Part shown: positions 54,640 through 64,000 of the stretch, in pieces | Layout of the letters: the number at the start of each line of letters is the position of its first letter | Numbering within the stretch: the stretch's first letter is position 1 | Made by a program: the position numbers and the translations under genes | The notes under the pieces: model-generated | The model's input: the letters and a program-made list of their open reading frames with translations, nothing else | Databases searched by the model: none | Told to the model about the DNA's origin: nothing | Assembly (NCBI GenBank): GCA_015494715.1 | Contig: WGAT01000068.1 | Coordinates: 1 to 64,000 of the forward strand | From: Campylobacterota bacterium | GTDB taxonomy: Bacteria > Campylobacterota > Campylobacteria > Campylobacterales > Nitratiruptoraceae | Direction: 5' to 3' | Length of the DNA: 64,000 nucleotides

Positions 54640-56265
54640 CTATCCCAGTAACATCAAAATCAAAATAAAATTAAGCACCGCCGAAATCGTAAAAGCCGCT
54701 TTATAGACTTTGAGCGGCTCTCGCTCTATCAGTGAAGCACTAGGATCGAAATAAGGCTTGACTTTTTTTGGGTTTTCCAGCTCGTAGAGCATCTCGCTGT
54801 AGTGCTTGTAGCGTCTGTTTTTATCCCGCTCGATGGCTCGCATAATGATCGATTCTAGCCACAAAGGTACCTTTTTGTTGTAATGGGTCACCGGCTTTGG
54901 CTTTTTGAATGTGGGCTTTTGAAAAGGTTCGATCTCGCCATAGGGGTAACGGCTTGTCAGAGCCTGGTAGAGGGTCACGCCAATGGCGAATATCTCGCTC
55001 CCTTCGCTGATGGGCTCGCCCACGAAACGCTCAGGAGCCAAGTAGCTAGGAGTCCCGGCTCTAGAGGCTATGGAGAAGATCTCGACGATGGAGCCAAAGT
55101 CCACGAGCTTGAAAACCTCTTTGTCTCTTCGTTTGGTGATGAGAATGTTTTGGGGTTTGATGTCGCCATGCACCAGATTGAAGCCTAGCAGGTACTGGCT
55201 GCTGCGAAGCAAAAATTTGGCCAAATCCACCGCCTGGTCGATATGGAGTGGATGCTTGGCGATCCTTTTTTCTAGCGTATCCCCCTCAATATACTCCATC
55301 ACATAGTAGCGAAGTGTCCTATTTTTGGGGATCACGGCCTTTGGGAAAAATCCAGCTTTGAGCCGTTTGGCGTTCCACGCCTCTTGGACGAAGAGATCGA
55401 GCAGCTGAGTATCCTCGGCCGCCTCTTTGGGAGGAAATTTGAGCACATATTTTTTACCCTTATTAGTGGCGAGCCATGTGCGCTCGTTTTGGATGAGGGG
55501 CCGCTCGAGGCGATAGCCATCGATCACCTGAACTTTTGCGAGGCTTTGGGGGATAGGGAGGTTTTGCTGTTTGAGGCGGACTCTTTGGTCGATCTGCTTG
55601 ATCTGTATGGTTACCGCACTCGTGTCGTCTGGCAAATCATCCCCCACTTTTTTGCTGGCATATTTGACCAGATTGGAAGCGCCCAAAGGGAGCTTTTGGG
55701 CGATCTCTTGCTCCTTGAGTACCGCCGTGAGCCCATCGCTGCACAACAGGATATGATCCCCCGCCTTTACGAAGTTTTCAAAAAAGTAGGGTTCTACCTT
55801 TTCGCTCATCCCTATGGCTTGTGTGAGAATATGACCCTGTTCCTCGGTGGTATGGTCCATCGAAAGCTTTTGGAGCTTGCCATCTCTTAGCAAAAAAATT
55901 GGGCTATCGCCCACATTGGCCCCATAGAGCCTCGATCCTTGGATGACGATGATACTAAGAGTTGTGAGCATCTCTGGACGCTCAAACTCCAGCAGTGACT
56001 CTTTATAGAGGATCTCGTTGATGTTTTTGATAAAAGTGGCGAGGCTCTTTTCGATATCCCAGCTTTGGGGTCTGGTTTTGAAGTTGCCAAGCATATAGTT
56101 TAGGGTTCGCTGGGCGGCTTCTCGTCCAGCTTCGGCGCTGCCCACGCCGTCACAGACCACACCTACCAAAATATCCTCAAACAGCCGCACGCCATAGGCG
56201 TCGTCGCTTTGGAGCTCGCTGCCTTTTGCCAGACCAAAGGCGGCCGTTTTGTACAAGGAGTGCAT
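54640..56265 (-). CDS. Bifunctional PP2C-type phosphatase/Ser-Thr protein kinase with C-terminal TM
   Basis: PP2C: VVCDGVGSAEAGREAA, GANVGDSPIFLLRDG, LLCSDGLT, DDTSAVTI; kinase: YVLKFP, LVHGDIKPQNILI, KLVDFGS, GTPSYLAPERF. Confidence 0.92.
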   Translation of the reverse strand: MHSLYKTAAFGLAKGSELQSDDAYGVRLFEDILVGVVCDGVGSAEAGREAAQRTLNYMLGNFKTRPQSWDIEKSLATFIKNINEILYKESLLEFERPEMLTTLSIIVIQGSRLYGANVGDSPIFLLRDGKLQKLSMDHTTEEQGHILTQAIGMSEKVEPYFFENFVKAGDHILLCSDGLTAVLKEQEIAQKLPLGASNLVKYASKKVGDDLPDDTSAVTIQIKQIDQRVRLKQQNLPIPQSLAKVQVIDGYRLERPLIQNERTWLATNKGKKYVLKFPPKEAAEDTQLLDLFVQEAWNAKRLKAGFFPKAVIPKNRTLRYYVMEYIEGDTLEKRIAKHPLHIDQAVDLAKFLLRSSQYLLGFNLVHGDIKPQNILITKRRDKEVFKLVDFGSIVEIFSIASRAGTPSYLAPERFVGEPISEGSEIFAIGVTLYQALTSRYPYGEIEPFQKPTFKKPKPVTHYNKKVPLWLESIIMRAIERDKNRRYKHYSEMLYELENPKKVKPYFDPSASLIEREPLKVYKAAFTISAVLNFILILMLLG

Positions 56266-56268
56266 CGC

Positions 56269-57546
56269 TTAGATCTTTCCTCCAGCGTGCACGCCCCAAG
56301 TGGTGCGCCATCTGGTCTTGACCATACTCAGTCCTACAATGGCTAGCGCCGCAAGGGCCGCAAAGATAAAAAATCCCACGCTATAGCTATTGAAAGCCGC
56401 CTTGCTCCATCCAAGCGTTTTGACCAATACCGTACCGCCAAGCCCTCCGGCACATCCGACGATTCCGGTCATAATACCCATATCTTTGCCAAATCGCTGA
56501 GGGACGAGCTGAAAGACCGCCCCGTTGGCCATACCCAAAAAGGCCATGATGAGAAAGAGGATCAAGATAGCTATATAAAAATTGTTGACGAGCAAAGTGT
56601 TGAGGGTAGCGAGCACGGCTACACCCCCAAAGAAGATATACAAGGATTTGACACCGCCCATCTTGTCGGCGATCGCTCCGCCAACGGGACGCAGCATCGC
56701 TCCAGCGAAGATACAGAGTGCCCCAAAATATCCGGCCACTACCTGCACGTTTGGCTCGTGCAGCAGCTGCAAACCGATCTGGGCCATCTCGTCTTTGTAC
56801 ACATCCATTAAGTAGACTTTCATATAGTTGGCAAAGCCCACGAAACCGCCAAAGCTCACCGCATAAAAGAGGCTAAACCACCAAGTATCTCTATCTTTCA
56901 GTAATTTAAGGTAGTCCGAGAGCCTCTTTTTGCGTGGCTGGTAAACTGATGGAGGAGCGTCTTTGGCCAAAATAATGTAGGTAGCCAAAATGATAGTAGA
57001 GAGGATGCCTCCCACCAAAAAGACCGTAGGCCATCCCCAAAGCTCGGCGATCTTTGGAGCGAAGATATAATCGATGACCACTCCGATATTCCCAGCCCCA
57101 GCAAGTCCCAAAACCAGCCCTTGAAGCCTTGGGGGATACCATTGGCCAGCCTGCGGCAGTGCCACGGCGAAACTGGCCCCGGCAAATCCAAGACCAAAAG
57201 CCACGGCCAAAAGCTCGTAGTAGGTGATGCTCTCTCCTCGAAAGTAGGTGTAAAAGAGCGAGGCGATGACGATCGATTGGGCGATGATGGCGGTTTTCTT
57301 GGGGCCGATGTTGTCCACCAAAAATCCCAGCACGATTCTAAGGATCGCTCCACCAAGGATCGGGATGGCGAGCAGGGTCGCTTTTTGGTTGGCATCTAAA
57401 ATGTAGCCGTGTTTGGCTAATGAAGCGCTAATCTCCGTAGCTAGAGGTCCCAGCATCGTCCAGACCATAAAACTAAAATCAAAATATAAAAAAGCGGCTA
57501 TTAGCGTAGGGAGGTGCCCAGCACTCTTGAGCTCTCCTAATTTCAT
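56269..57546 (-). CDS. narK: NarK-family nitrate/nitrite MFS transporter
   Basis: FMVWTMLGPLATEI; RIVLGFLVDNIGPKK; FGLGFAGASFAVALPQAGQWYPPRLQGLVLGLAGAGNIGV. Confidence 0.93.
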   Translation of the reverse strand: MKLGELKSAGHLPTLIAAFLYFDFSFMVWTMLGPLATEISASLAKHGYILDANQKATLLAIPILGGAILRIVLGFLVDNIGPKKTAIIAQSIVIASLFYTYFRGESITYYELLAVAFGLGFAGASFAVALPQAGQWYPPRLQGLVLGLAGAGNIGVVIDYIFAPKIAELWGWPTVFLVGGILSTIILATYIILAKDAPPSVYQPRKKRLSDYLKLLKDRDTWWFSLFYAVSFGGFVGFANYMKVYLMDVYKDEMAQIGLQLLHEPNVQVVAGYFGALCIFAGAMLRPVGGAIADKMGGVKSLYIFFGGVAVLATLNTLLVNNFYIAILILFLIMAFLGMANGAVFQLVPQRFGKDMGIMTGIVGCAGGLGGTVLVKTLGWSKAAFNSYSVGFFIFAALAALAIVGLSMVKTRWRTTWGVHAGGKI

Positions 57547-57590
57547 CTACTCTCCTTTGGGTTGTTTGGGGAATTATACAAATAACATGA

Positions 57591-59382
<1,792 letters not shown>

Positions 59383-59386
<4 letters not shown>

Positions 59387-60396
59387 GACTCATACTCTGT
59401 TCACCTATGGATATGCACCTACATCTTAGAGACGGGAATATGTTGCGCGCCGTTGCACCTTTGAGCGCCAAGAATTTTTCGGCCGCTATCGTAATGCCAA
59501 ATCTCATACCGCCCGTAACGAGCGAGCAGATGGCACAAAGCTACAAAAAACGTATTTTGGAAGCGACGAAAGGGGAAGATTTCGAGCCTCTTATGACACT
59601 TTTTTTCAAATCGGACTATAACTATGACTTCTTGAAAAGAGTCAAAGAGGATATCGCCGCCATCAAACTCTATCCAGCCGGTATCACCACAAACAGCCAA
59701 GGCGGAGTGGAAAACTTCAGTCTGGAGGCTTTGGCGCCTACGCTAGAGGCGATGAGCGAGCTTGGGATCCCCCTATGCGTCCACGGCGAGACCAGCGGAT
59801 TTGTGATGGATAGAGAAGCGGAGTTCATCCCAATATACGAGCGCATAGCCAAACGTTTTCCAAATCTCAAAATCATTATGGAGCATATCACCACCAAAGC
59901 GGCGGTAGAGGCGCTTTTACGCTATGAAAACCTCTACGCTACCATAACGCTGCATCACCTCTACATTACCCTCGATGATGTAATCGGGGGACTGATGCGC
60001 CCCCATCTATTTTGCAAACCCGTAGCCAAACGCCCAGAAGATAGAATGGCTCTAAGAAAAGTGGCTTTCATGGCCCATGATAAGGTAATGTTTGGCAGCG
60101 ATTCGGCTCCCCATCCAAGAAGCGCCAAAGAGGCTCCCGGCTGTGCGGCCGGAGTCTTTAGCGCTCCTGTGGCACTGCCGGCGCTTGCTCAGCTTTTTGA
60201 GGCGGCGGACGTGCTGGAAAATTTACAAAAGTTCGTTAGCGACAACGCCCAAAAAATCTATGGCCTCACACCCCCGGCCAAAAAGGTCAAACTTATCAAA
60301 AAGAGTTGGAGAGTCCCTGATCGTTATGGGAATGTAGTGCCGATGTTTGCGGGAGAAGAGCTTGGATGGAGAGTGGATGAAGATACTGCTGCTTGA
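59383..60396 (+). CDS. pyrC: Dihydroorotase
   Basis: [43 protein letters not shown]. Confidence 0.95.
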
Positions 60397-61027
60397 GGAC
60401 GACAAGCTTTTTGGCGAGACGATCGAGGAGTTTTTGAGCGACGAGGGCTACAGCGTGGACTGGGCCCAGAGTCTAAGCGAAGCGATGGAGTTTGGCTACC
60501 ACAAGCGCTATGATCTCTATCTTTTCGATGTGAAGCTGCCAGATGGGGATGGTTTTGGATTTTTAGAAGAGCTCAGAAATATCGACGACCAAACGCCTAC
60601 TATTTTTATTACCTCCAAAAATCAAAGGGAAGATATCATCGAGGGGCTTAGTAAAGGAGCAGACGATTACTTGACCAAACCCGTGGATTTGGAGGAGATG
60701 CTGCTGCGCATCAAAGCGGTGCTACGGCGCTGCTATGGCGAAGAAATAGCGCAAATAGGCGAGTTTCGCTTCGATCTAAAAAACCTCCAGCTCCATCGTG
60801 CTCAAGAGCTCATAGAGCTCAATCCAAAAGAGCTCACACTTTTGGCCCTTTTCCTTAAAAACCGCAAAAAAATAGTGCCAAAAGAACGCATCTACCAGCA
60901 TTTATGGAAACCCGACGAGATAGTCAGCGATGGGGCTTTGCGAGTCTATATCAACGCTTTGAAAAAGATCTTTGGCAAAGAGGCGATCACCAATATCCGA
61001 GGAGTGGGCTATCGGTTTGAAAAGTAG
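60377..61027 (+). CDS. OmpR-family response regulator
   Basis: [37 protein letters not shown]; winged-helix C-terminus [34 protein letters not shown]. Confidence 0.95.
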   Translation: MKILLLEDDKLFGETIEEFLSDEGYSVDWAQSLSEAMEFGYHKRYDLYLFDVKLPDGDGFGFLEELRNIDDQTPTIFITSKNQREDIIEGLSKGADDYLTKPVDLEEMLLRIKAVLRRCYGEEIAQIGEFRFDLKNLQLHRAQELIELNPKELTLLALFLKNRKKIVPKERIYQHLWKPDEIVSDGALRVYINALKKIFGKEAITNIRGVGYRFEK

Positions 61028-61853
61028 CGATCTAGCCGCTTTCGTGCTGCTCTTTTTGATAGGGGTGGGGATGGTCTTTTATGTTGGGTATTTGTGGGTG
61101 GATACGATTGGCTGGAGGCATTTGTGGCTCTTGGCTTTTGTGCTTTTGGGTGTGGCGGTAGTGGAGGGGATACTCTTTGCCAGATACGCTTTGCACCCTT
61201 TGGCCAAACAGTCAAACGAGCTGGAGCGTCTACTCAAAGATACGCTGCATGAGCTCAATATCCCCGTAGCCACTATCAAAGCCAATGTCTCCATGCTCAA
61301 AAAAAGAGTCGACGACCCAAAGGATATCAATCGACTGGATAGAATAGATAGAGCCGCCGATCAGCTGCTTGAGCTTTACAAAGAGGTGGACTACACTATC
61401 CAGCAAAATATCGATCGCATCCAAAAAGAGCGTTTCGATGCGGCCAAGCTCATCGCACAAAGGGTCGAGATGCTTGCGGATCTGGCCAAGGATAAAAAAG
61501 TGGAGGTAAAACTCGAGCCCTTGTGGATAGAGGTATCCAAACAAGGATTTGCCAAAGTGATCGACAACCTTTTGTCCAACGCTTTGAAATACACACCTGA
61601 TGATGGCTTGATAAAAATCATTGCCAAAGAGGGCAAAATCGTGATAGAAGATAGTGGGATTGGCATAGATGAAAAGGATCTGGTACGGATATTTGAACGC
61701 TACTACCGGGCTACGGAGCAAGGCGATGGGAAAGGAATAGGGCTTGATATCGTCAAAAGCGTGTGCGATAGGGAAGGCATCGGTATCCGTATCCACTCTA
61801 GAAAAAACGAAGGAACGAAAGTGGTGCTAGATTGCAGCAAGGTGGCCGTATGA
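61017..61853 (+). CDS. Sensor histidine kinase with two TM and minimal sensor (TTG start proposed)
   Basis: TLHELNIPVATIKAN H-box; NLLSNALKYTP; DSGIGIDEKD; GKGIGLDIVKSV. Confidence 0.9.
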   Translation: MKSSDLAAFVLLFLIGVGMVFYVGYLWVDTIGWRHLWLLAFVLLGVAVVEGILFARYALHPLAKQSNELERLLKDTLHELNIPVATIKANVSMLKKRVDDPKDINRLDRIDRAADQLLELYKEVDYTIQQNIDRIQKERFDAAKLIAQRVEMLADLAKDKKVEVKLEPLWIEVSKQGFAKVIDNLLSNALKYTPDDGLIKIIAKEGKIVIEDSGIGIDEKDLVRIFERYYRATEQGDGKGIGLDIVKSVCDREGIGIRIHSRKNEGTKVVLDCSKVAV

Positions 61854-62284
61854 ACTGGATGGCCCATCTCAAAGAGATTATAGATTACGGGATTATCGGG
61901 ACGCTGCTTTTTATGAGTTTTGTGAGCGTCTGGCTCTTTATCGAGCGGTGGTTCTTTTTTCGTAGTGTGGATGTGCGCAAGTATCGGCACAAAGAGGAGC
62001 TAGAGATCGATTTGACCAATCATGTCTCCATCATTGCTACCATCGCCTCTTCGGCTCCGTATATCGGGCTACTCGGAACGGTGCTGGGGATCATCCTCAC
62101 CTTTTACACCATGGGCCAAAGCGGCATCGTCAATACCAAGGCGATCATGATAGGATTGGCTCTGGCTCTCAAGGCCACGGCGATGGGACTGGTGGTGGCA
62201 ATACCCGCTACCATGATGTACAACTATCTCGTGCGGCGCATCGAGGTGCTGTTGGCACGGTGGGATATTGCCCATGAGGCGTAA
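61850..62284 (+). CDS. exbB: MotA/TolQ/ExbB proton channel protein (second copy)
   Basis: SSAPYIGLLGTVLGIILTFYTMGQSG...ALKATAMGLVVAIPATMMYNYLVR. Confidence 0.92.
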   Translation: MNWMAHLKEIIDYGIIGTLLFMSFVSVWLFIERWFFFRSVDVRKYRHKEELEIDLTNHVSIIATIASSAPYIGLLGTVLGIILTFYTMGQSGIVNTKAIMIGLALALKATAMGLVVAIPATMMYNYLVRRIEVLLARWDIAHEA

Positions 62285-62648
62285 GCCTTTTGATCAGATC
62301 AATGTGATCCCTTTTATCGATATTATGCTCGTACTTTTGGTGATCGTGCTCACCACCGCCACTTTTATAGCCAAAGGAGTCATCCCTCTCGATCTGCCCC
62401 AAGCCTCCAGCGCTACCGAGCTGCCTCTTAAAAAGATTACCATCACCATCACCAAAGAGGACAAAATCTATCTGGATAAAGAGCCGGTTACTTTTGATAT
62501 TTTAAAGCAAAAACTTCAGGCAATCTCAAAAAAGAGCGCCATCTTGATCCGCAGCGACAAAAACAGCCGTTTTGAGCTCTTTATCAAAACGCTCGATATC
62601 CTAAAAAGCCAAGGCTTTGCCAATATCTCCGTCGAAACAAAAAGATGA
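62274..62648 (+). CDS. exbD: ExbD/TolR protein (second copy)
   Basis: INVIPFIDIMLVLLVIVLTTATFIAKGVIPLDLPQA. Confidence 0.92.
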   Translation: MRRKPFDQINVIPFIDIMLVLLVIVLTTATFIAKGVIPLDLPQASSATELPLKKITITITKEDKIYLDKEPVTFDILKQKLQAISKKSAILIRSDKNSRFELFIKTLDILKSQGFANISVETKR

Positions 62649-63433
62649 AACGCTCCTTTTTTCTCGCTTTGGGTCTGTATCTGCTGCTGGTAGGAGCGAT
62701 ATGGACGCTCTATGAGCCTTTGCCGCTTCCCCAAAAAAAGGCTATTCAAATTGCCAATATCCATATCCTCAAGCCAAAGCGGTGTACATGTGGCTGCCAG
62801 CAAACGCAAAAACCAAAGAACCCGCCCAAAAAAGAGCCCAGACAAAAAGTCAAACCAAAACCAAAAATACAATCCCGGCCTCGCCCAAAACCAAAAATAG
62901 GGCCAAAAGTACAATCCAAATCCAAAGTAAAACGAAAAATCAGAGCAAAAAAACATAAACCAAAAAGAGTCCTCAAAAACAAAATCGCAAAACACTCTAC
63001 TCCCAAACCCAAAAAAGCGGCTCTAGTCCCCGCCCCCAAACCATCACCGCCTACACCCCAAAAAGCGACACCCCAAAAAACGAAAATTTCCCAGCCAACG
63101 CATCCCCCATCCCCCTCTCCTACCTCCAGCAAGCCAAAACCCTCTTATCAACACCTCTATATCCAAAGCTTTTTGGATCGTATCGAAGCGGCCATCCGCC
63201 GTCATACCCACTATCCTAGGATCGCCAGGCGTACCCATCAAGAGGGGGTCGTGGAGATCTGTTTTACTTTACAGCCCAGTGGAGAGGTAACGCATCTGCA
63301 CATCCTAAAAAGTAGCGGCCACAAGATCCTCGATCGTACCGCCCAAAAGACGATCCTCCAAGCCGCAAAAGAGTTTCCCCCTCCAAAAAAGGCGGTAGAT
63401 CTGCGTATCCCTATAGAGTATCGTTTGAGATAA
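62645..63433 (+). CDS. tonB: TonB-like protein with CTCGC motif and Lys/Pro-rich spacer
   Basis: N-terminal TM, PKRCTCGCQQTQKPKNPPKKEP..., C-terminal HYPRIARRTHQEGVVEICFTLQPSGEVTHLHILKSSGHKILDRTAQKTI. Confidence 0.87.
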   Translation: MKRSFFLALGLYLLLVGAIWTLYEPLPLPQKKAIQIANIHILKPKRCTCGCQQTQKPKNPPKKEPRQKVKPKPKIQSRPRPKPKIGPKVQSKSKVKRKIRAKKHKPKRVLKNKIAKHSTPKPKKAALVPAPKPSPPTPQKATPQKTKISQPTHPPSPSPTSSKPKPSYQHLYIQSFLDRIEAAIRRHTHYPRIARRTHQEGVVEICFTLQPSGEVTHLHILKSSGHKILDRTAQKTILQAAKEFPPPKKAVDLRIPIEYRLR

Positions 63434-63486
63434 TTAAGGCATAATTAACAAAGCTGCTCTATAATCAAAAGAAAAAAGGTGGCTCC

Positions 63487-64000
63487 ATGCGTAAGTTGTC
63501 GCTTCTGCTTTTTTTGGCTCTTCTTGCTTTTGCTTTTGACAAATCGGTAGAACATCCAAAGCTTTTGCAGCAAGGGCCTGCGAAGATGTGGTGCAGTGTG
63601 TGCGGGATGAATCTGGCCAAATTTTTCAAGACCAACTATGCCGCCCTCTTGGATGACAACAGCACCAAAGAGTACTGCTCCATGCACTGCTTGGCCGCGG
63701 ATTATCCAAATATTAGAGTCCGCCTCACAAAGCTTTTGGCGGTGGATGCCAAAAGCGGCAAGTGGATCGATGCTAGGAGTGCTTGGTATGTGGTGGGCTC
63801 CAAAGTACCCGGGACGATGAGCAGGGTCAGTAAGCTCGCTTTTGCTACAAAAAAAGAGGCCGAGGAGTTCGCCAAGCGGTATGGTGGAAAAGTGACGGGC
63901 TTCGAGGAGGCTTTTGCCCTAGCCAGTAAGAGTCTGGCCAAAGAGGAGCGTATGATTAGTGCCAAACGCCACAAAATGGCACGCTTTGGCCATCTGCTCT
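63487..64000 (+). CDS. NosL-like copper-chaperone-type protein (runs off window end)
   Basis: MRKLSLLLFLALLAFAFDKSVEHPKLLQQGPAKMWCSVCGMNLAKFFKTNYAALLDDNSTKEYCSMHCLAADYPN; no stop before 64000. Confidence 0.75.
   Translation, partial: MRKLSLLLFLALLAFAFDKSVEHPKLLQQGPAKMWCSVCGMNLAKFFKTNYAALLDDNSTKEYCSMHCLAADYPNIRVRLTKLLAVDAKSGKWIDARSAWYVVGSKVPGTMSRVSKLAFATKKEAEEFAKRYGGKVTGFEEAFALASKSLAKEERMISAKRHKMARFGHLL

Overview
The window reads as a compact chromosomal segment from a Campylobacterota-type bacterium; the Nitratiruptor/Sulfurovum-like placement is inferred from gene content and order, not searched. Most of it is conserved housekeeping DNA in tightly overlapping operons: dapE; rplU-rpmA-obgE-proB-truD-fmt-birA-parA-parB; atpF'-F-H-A-G-D-C; a Tol-Pal cluster; fabD; mtnN; ttcA-like; recO; gltB-gltD; accD; rlmH; dusB; tRNA-Leu; hemE-asd-gyrA. 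Three regions stand out. (1) Positions 1-1770 are a decayed mobile-element junction: tRNA-Asn with a consensus promoter, a truncated tyrosine recombinase, a truncated rve-type transposase, a 93-bp direct repeat, a possible microprotein and overlapping hairpins. (2) Positions 44.9-58.0 kb form a nitrogen island: amtB-glnK, a minus-strand nitrate-assimilation operon (MFS transporter, PP2C-Ser/Thr-kinase fusion, DmsB-DmsC fusion, molybdopterin nitrate reductase, siroheme nitrite reductase) and a second divergent glnK. The nitrite reductase has a C-terminal tail that, by eye, aligns with the C-lobe of the kinase encoded in the same operon. I regard this as the best candidate for an undescribed system. 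Next to amtB lie a reduced sigma54-activator-like protein and a degenerate sensor-like protein. (3) Positions 60.3-64 kb are a translationally coupled two-component/ExbB-ExbD-TonB/NosL-like module, with an unusual CxCxC motif in the TonB-like protein. All similarity statements are from reading the sequences; no searches were run.
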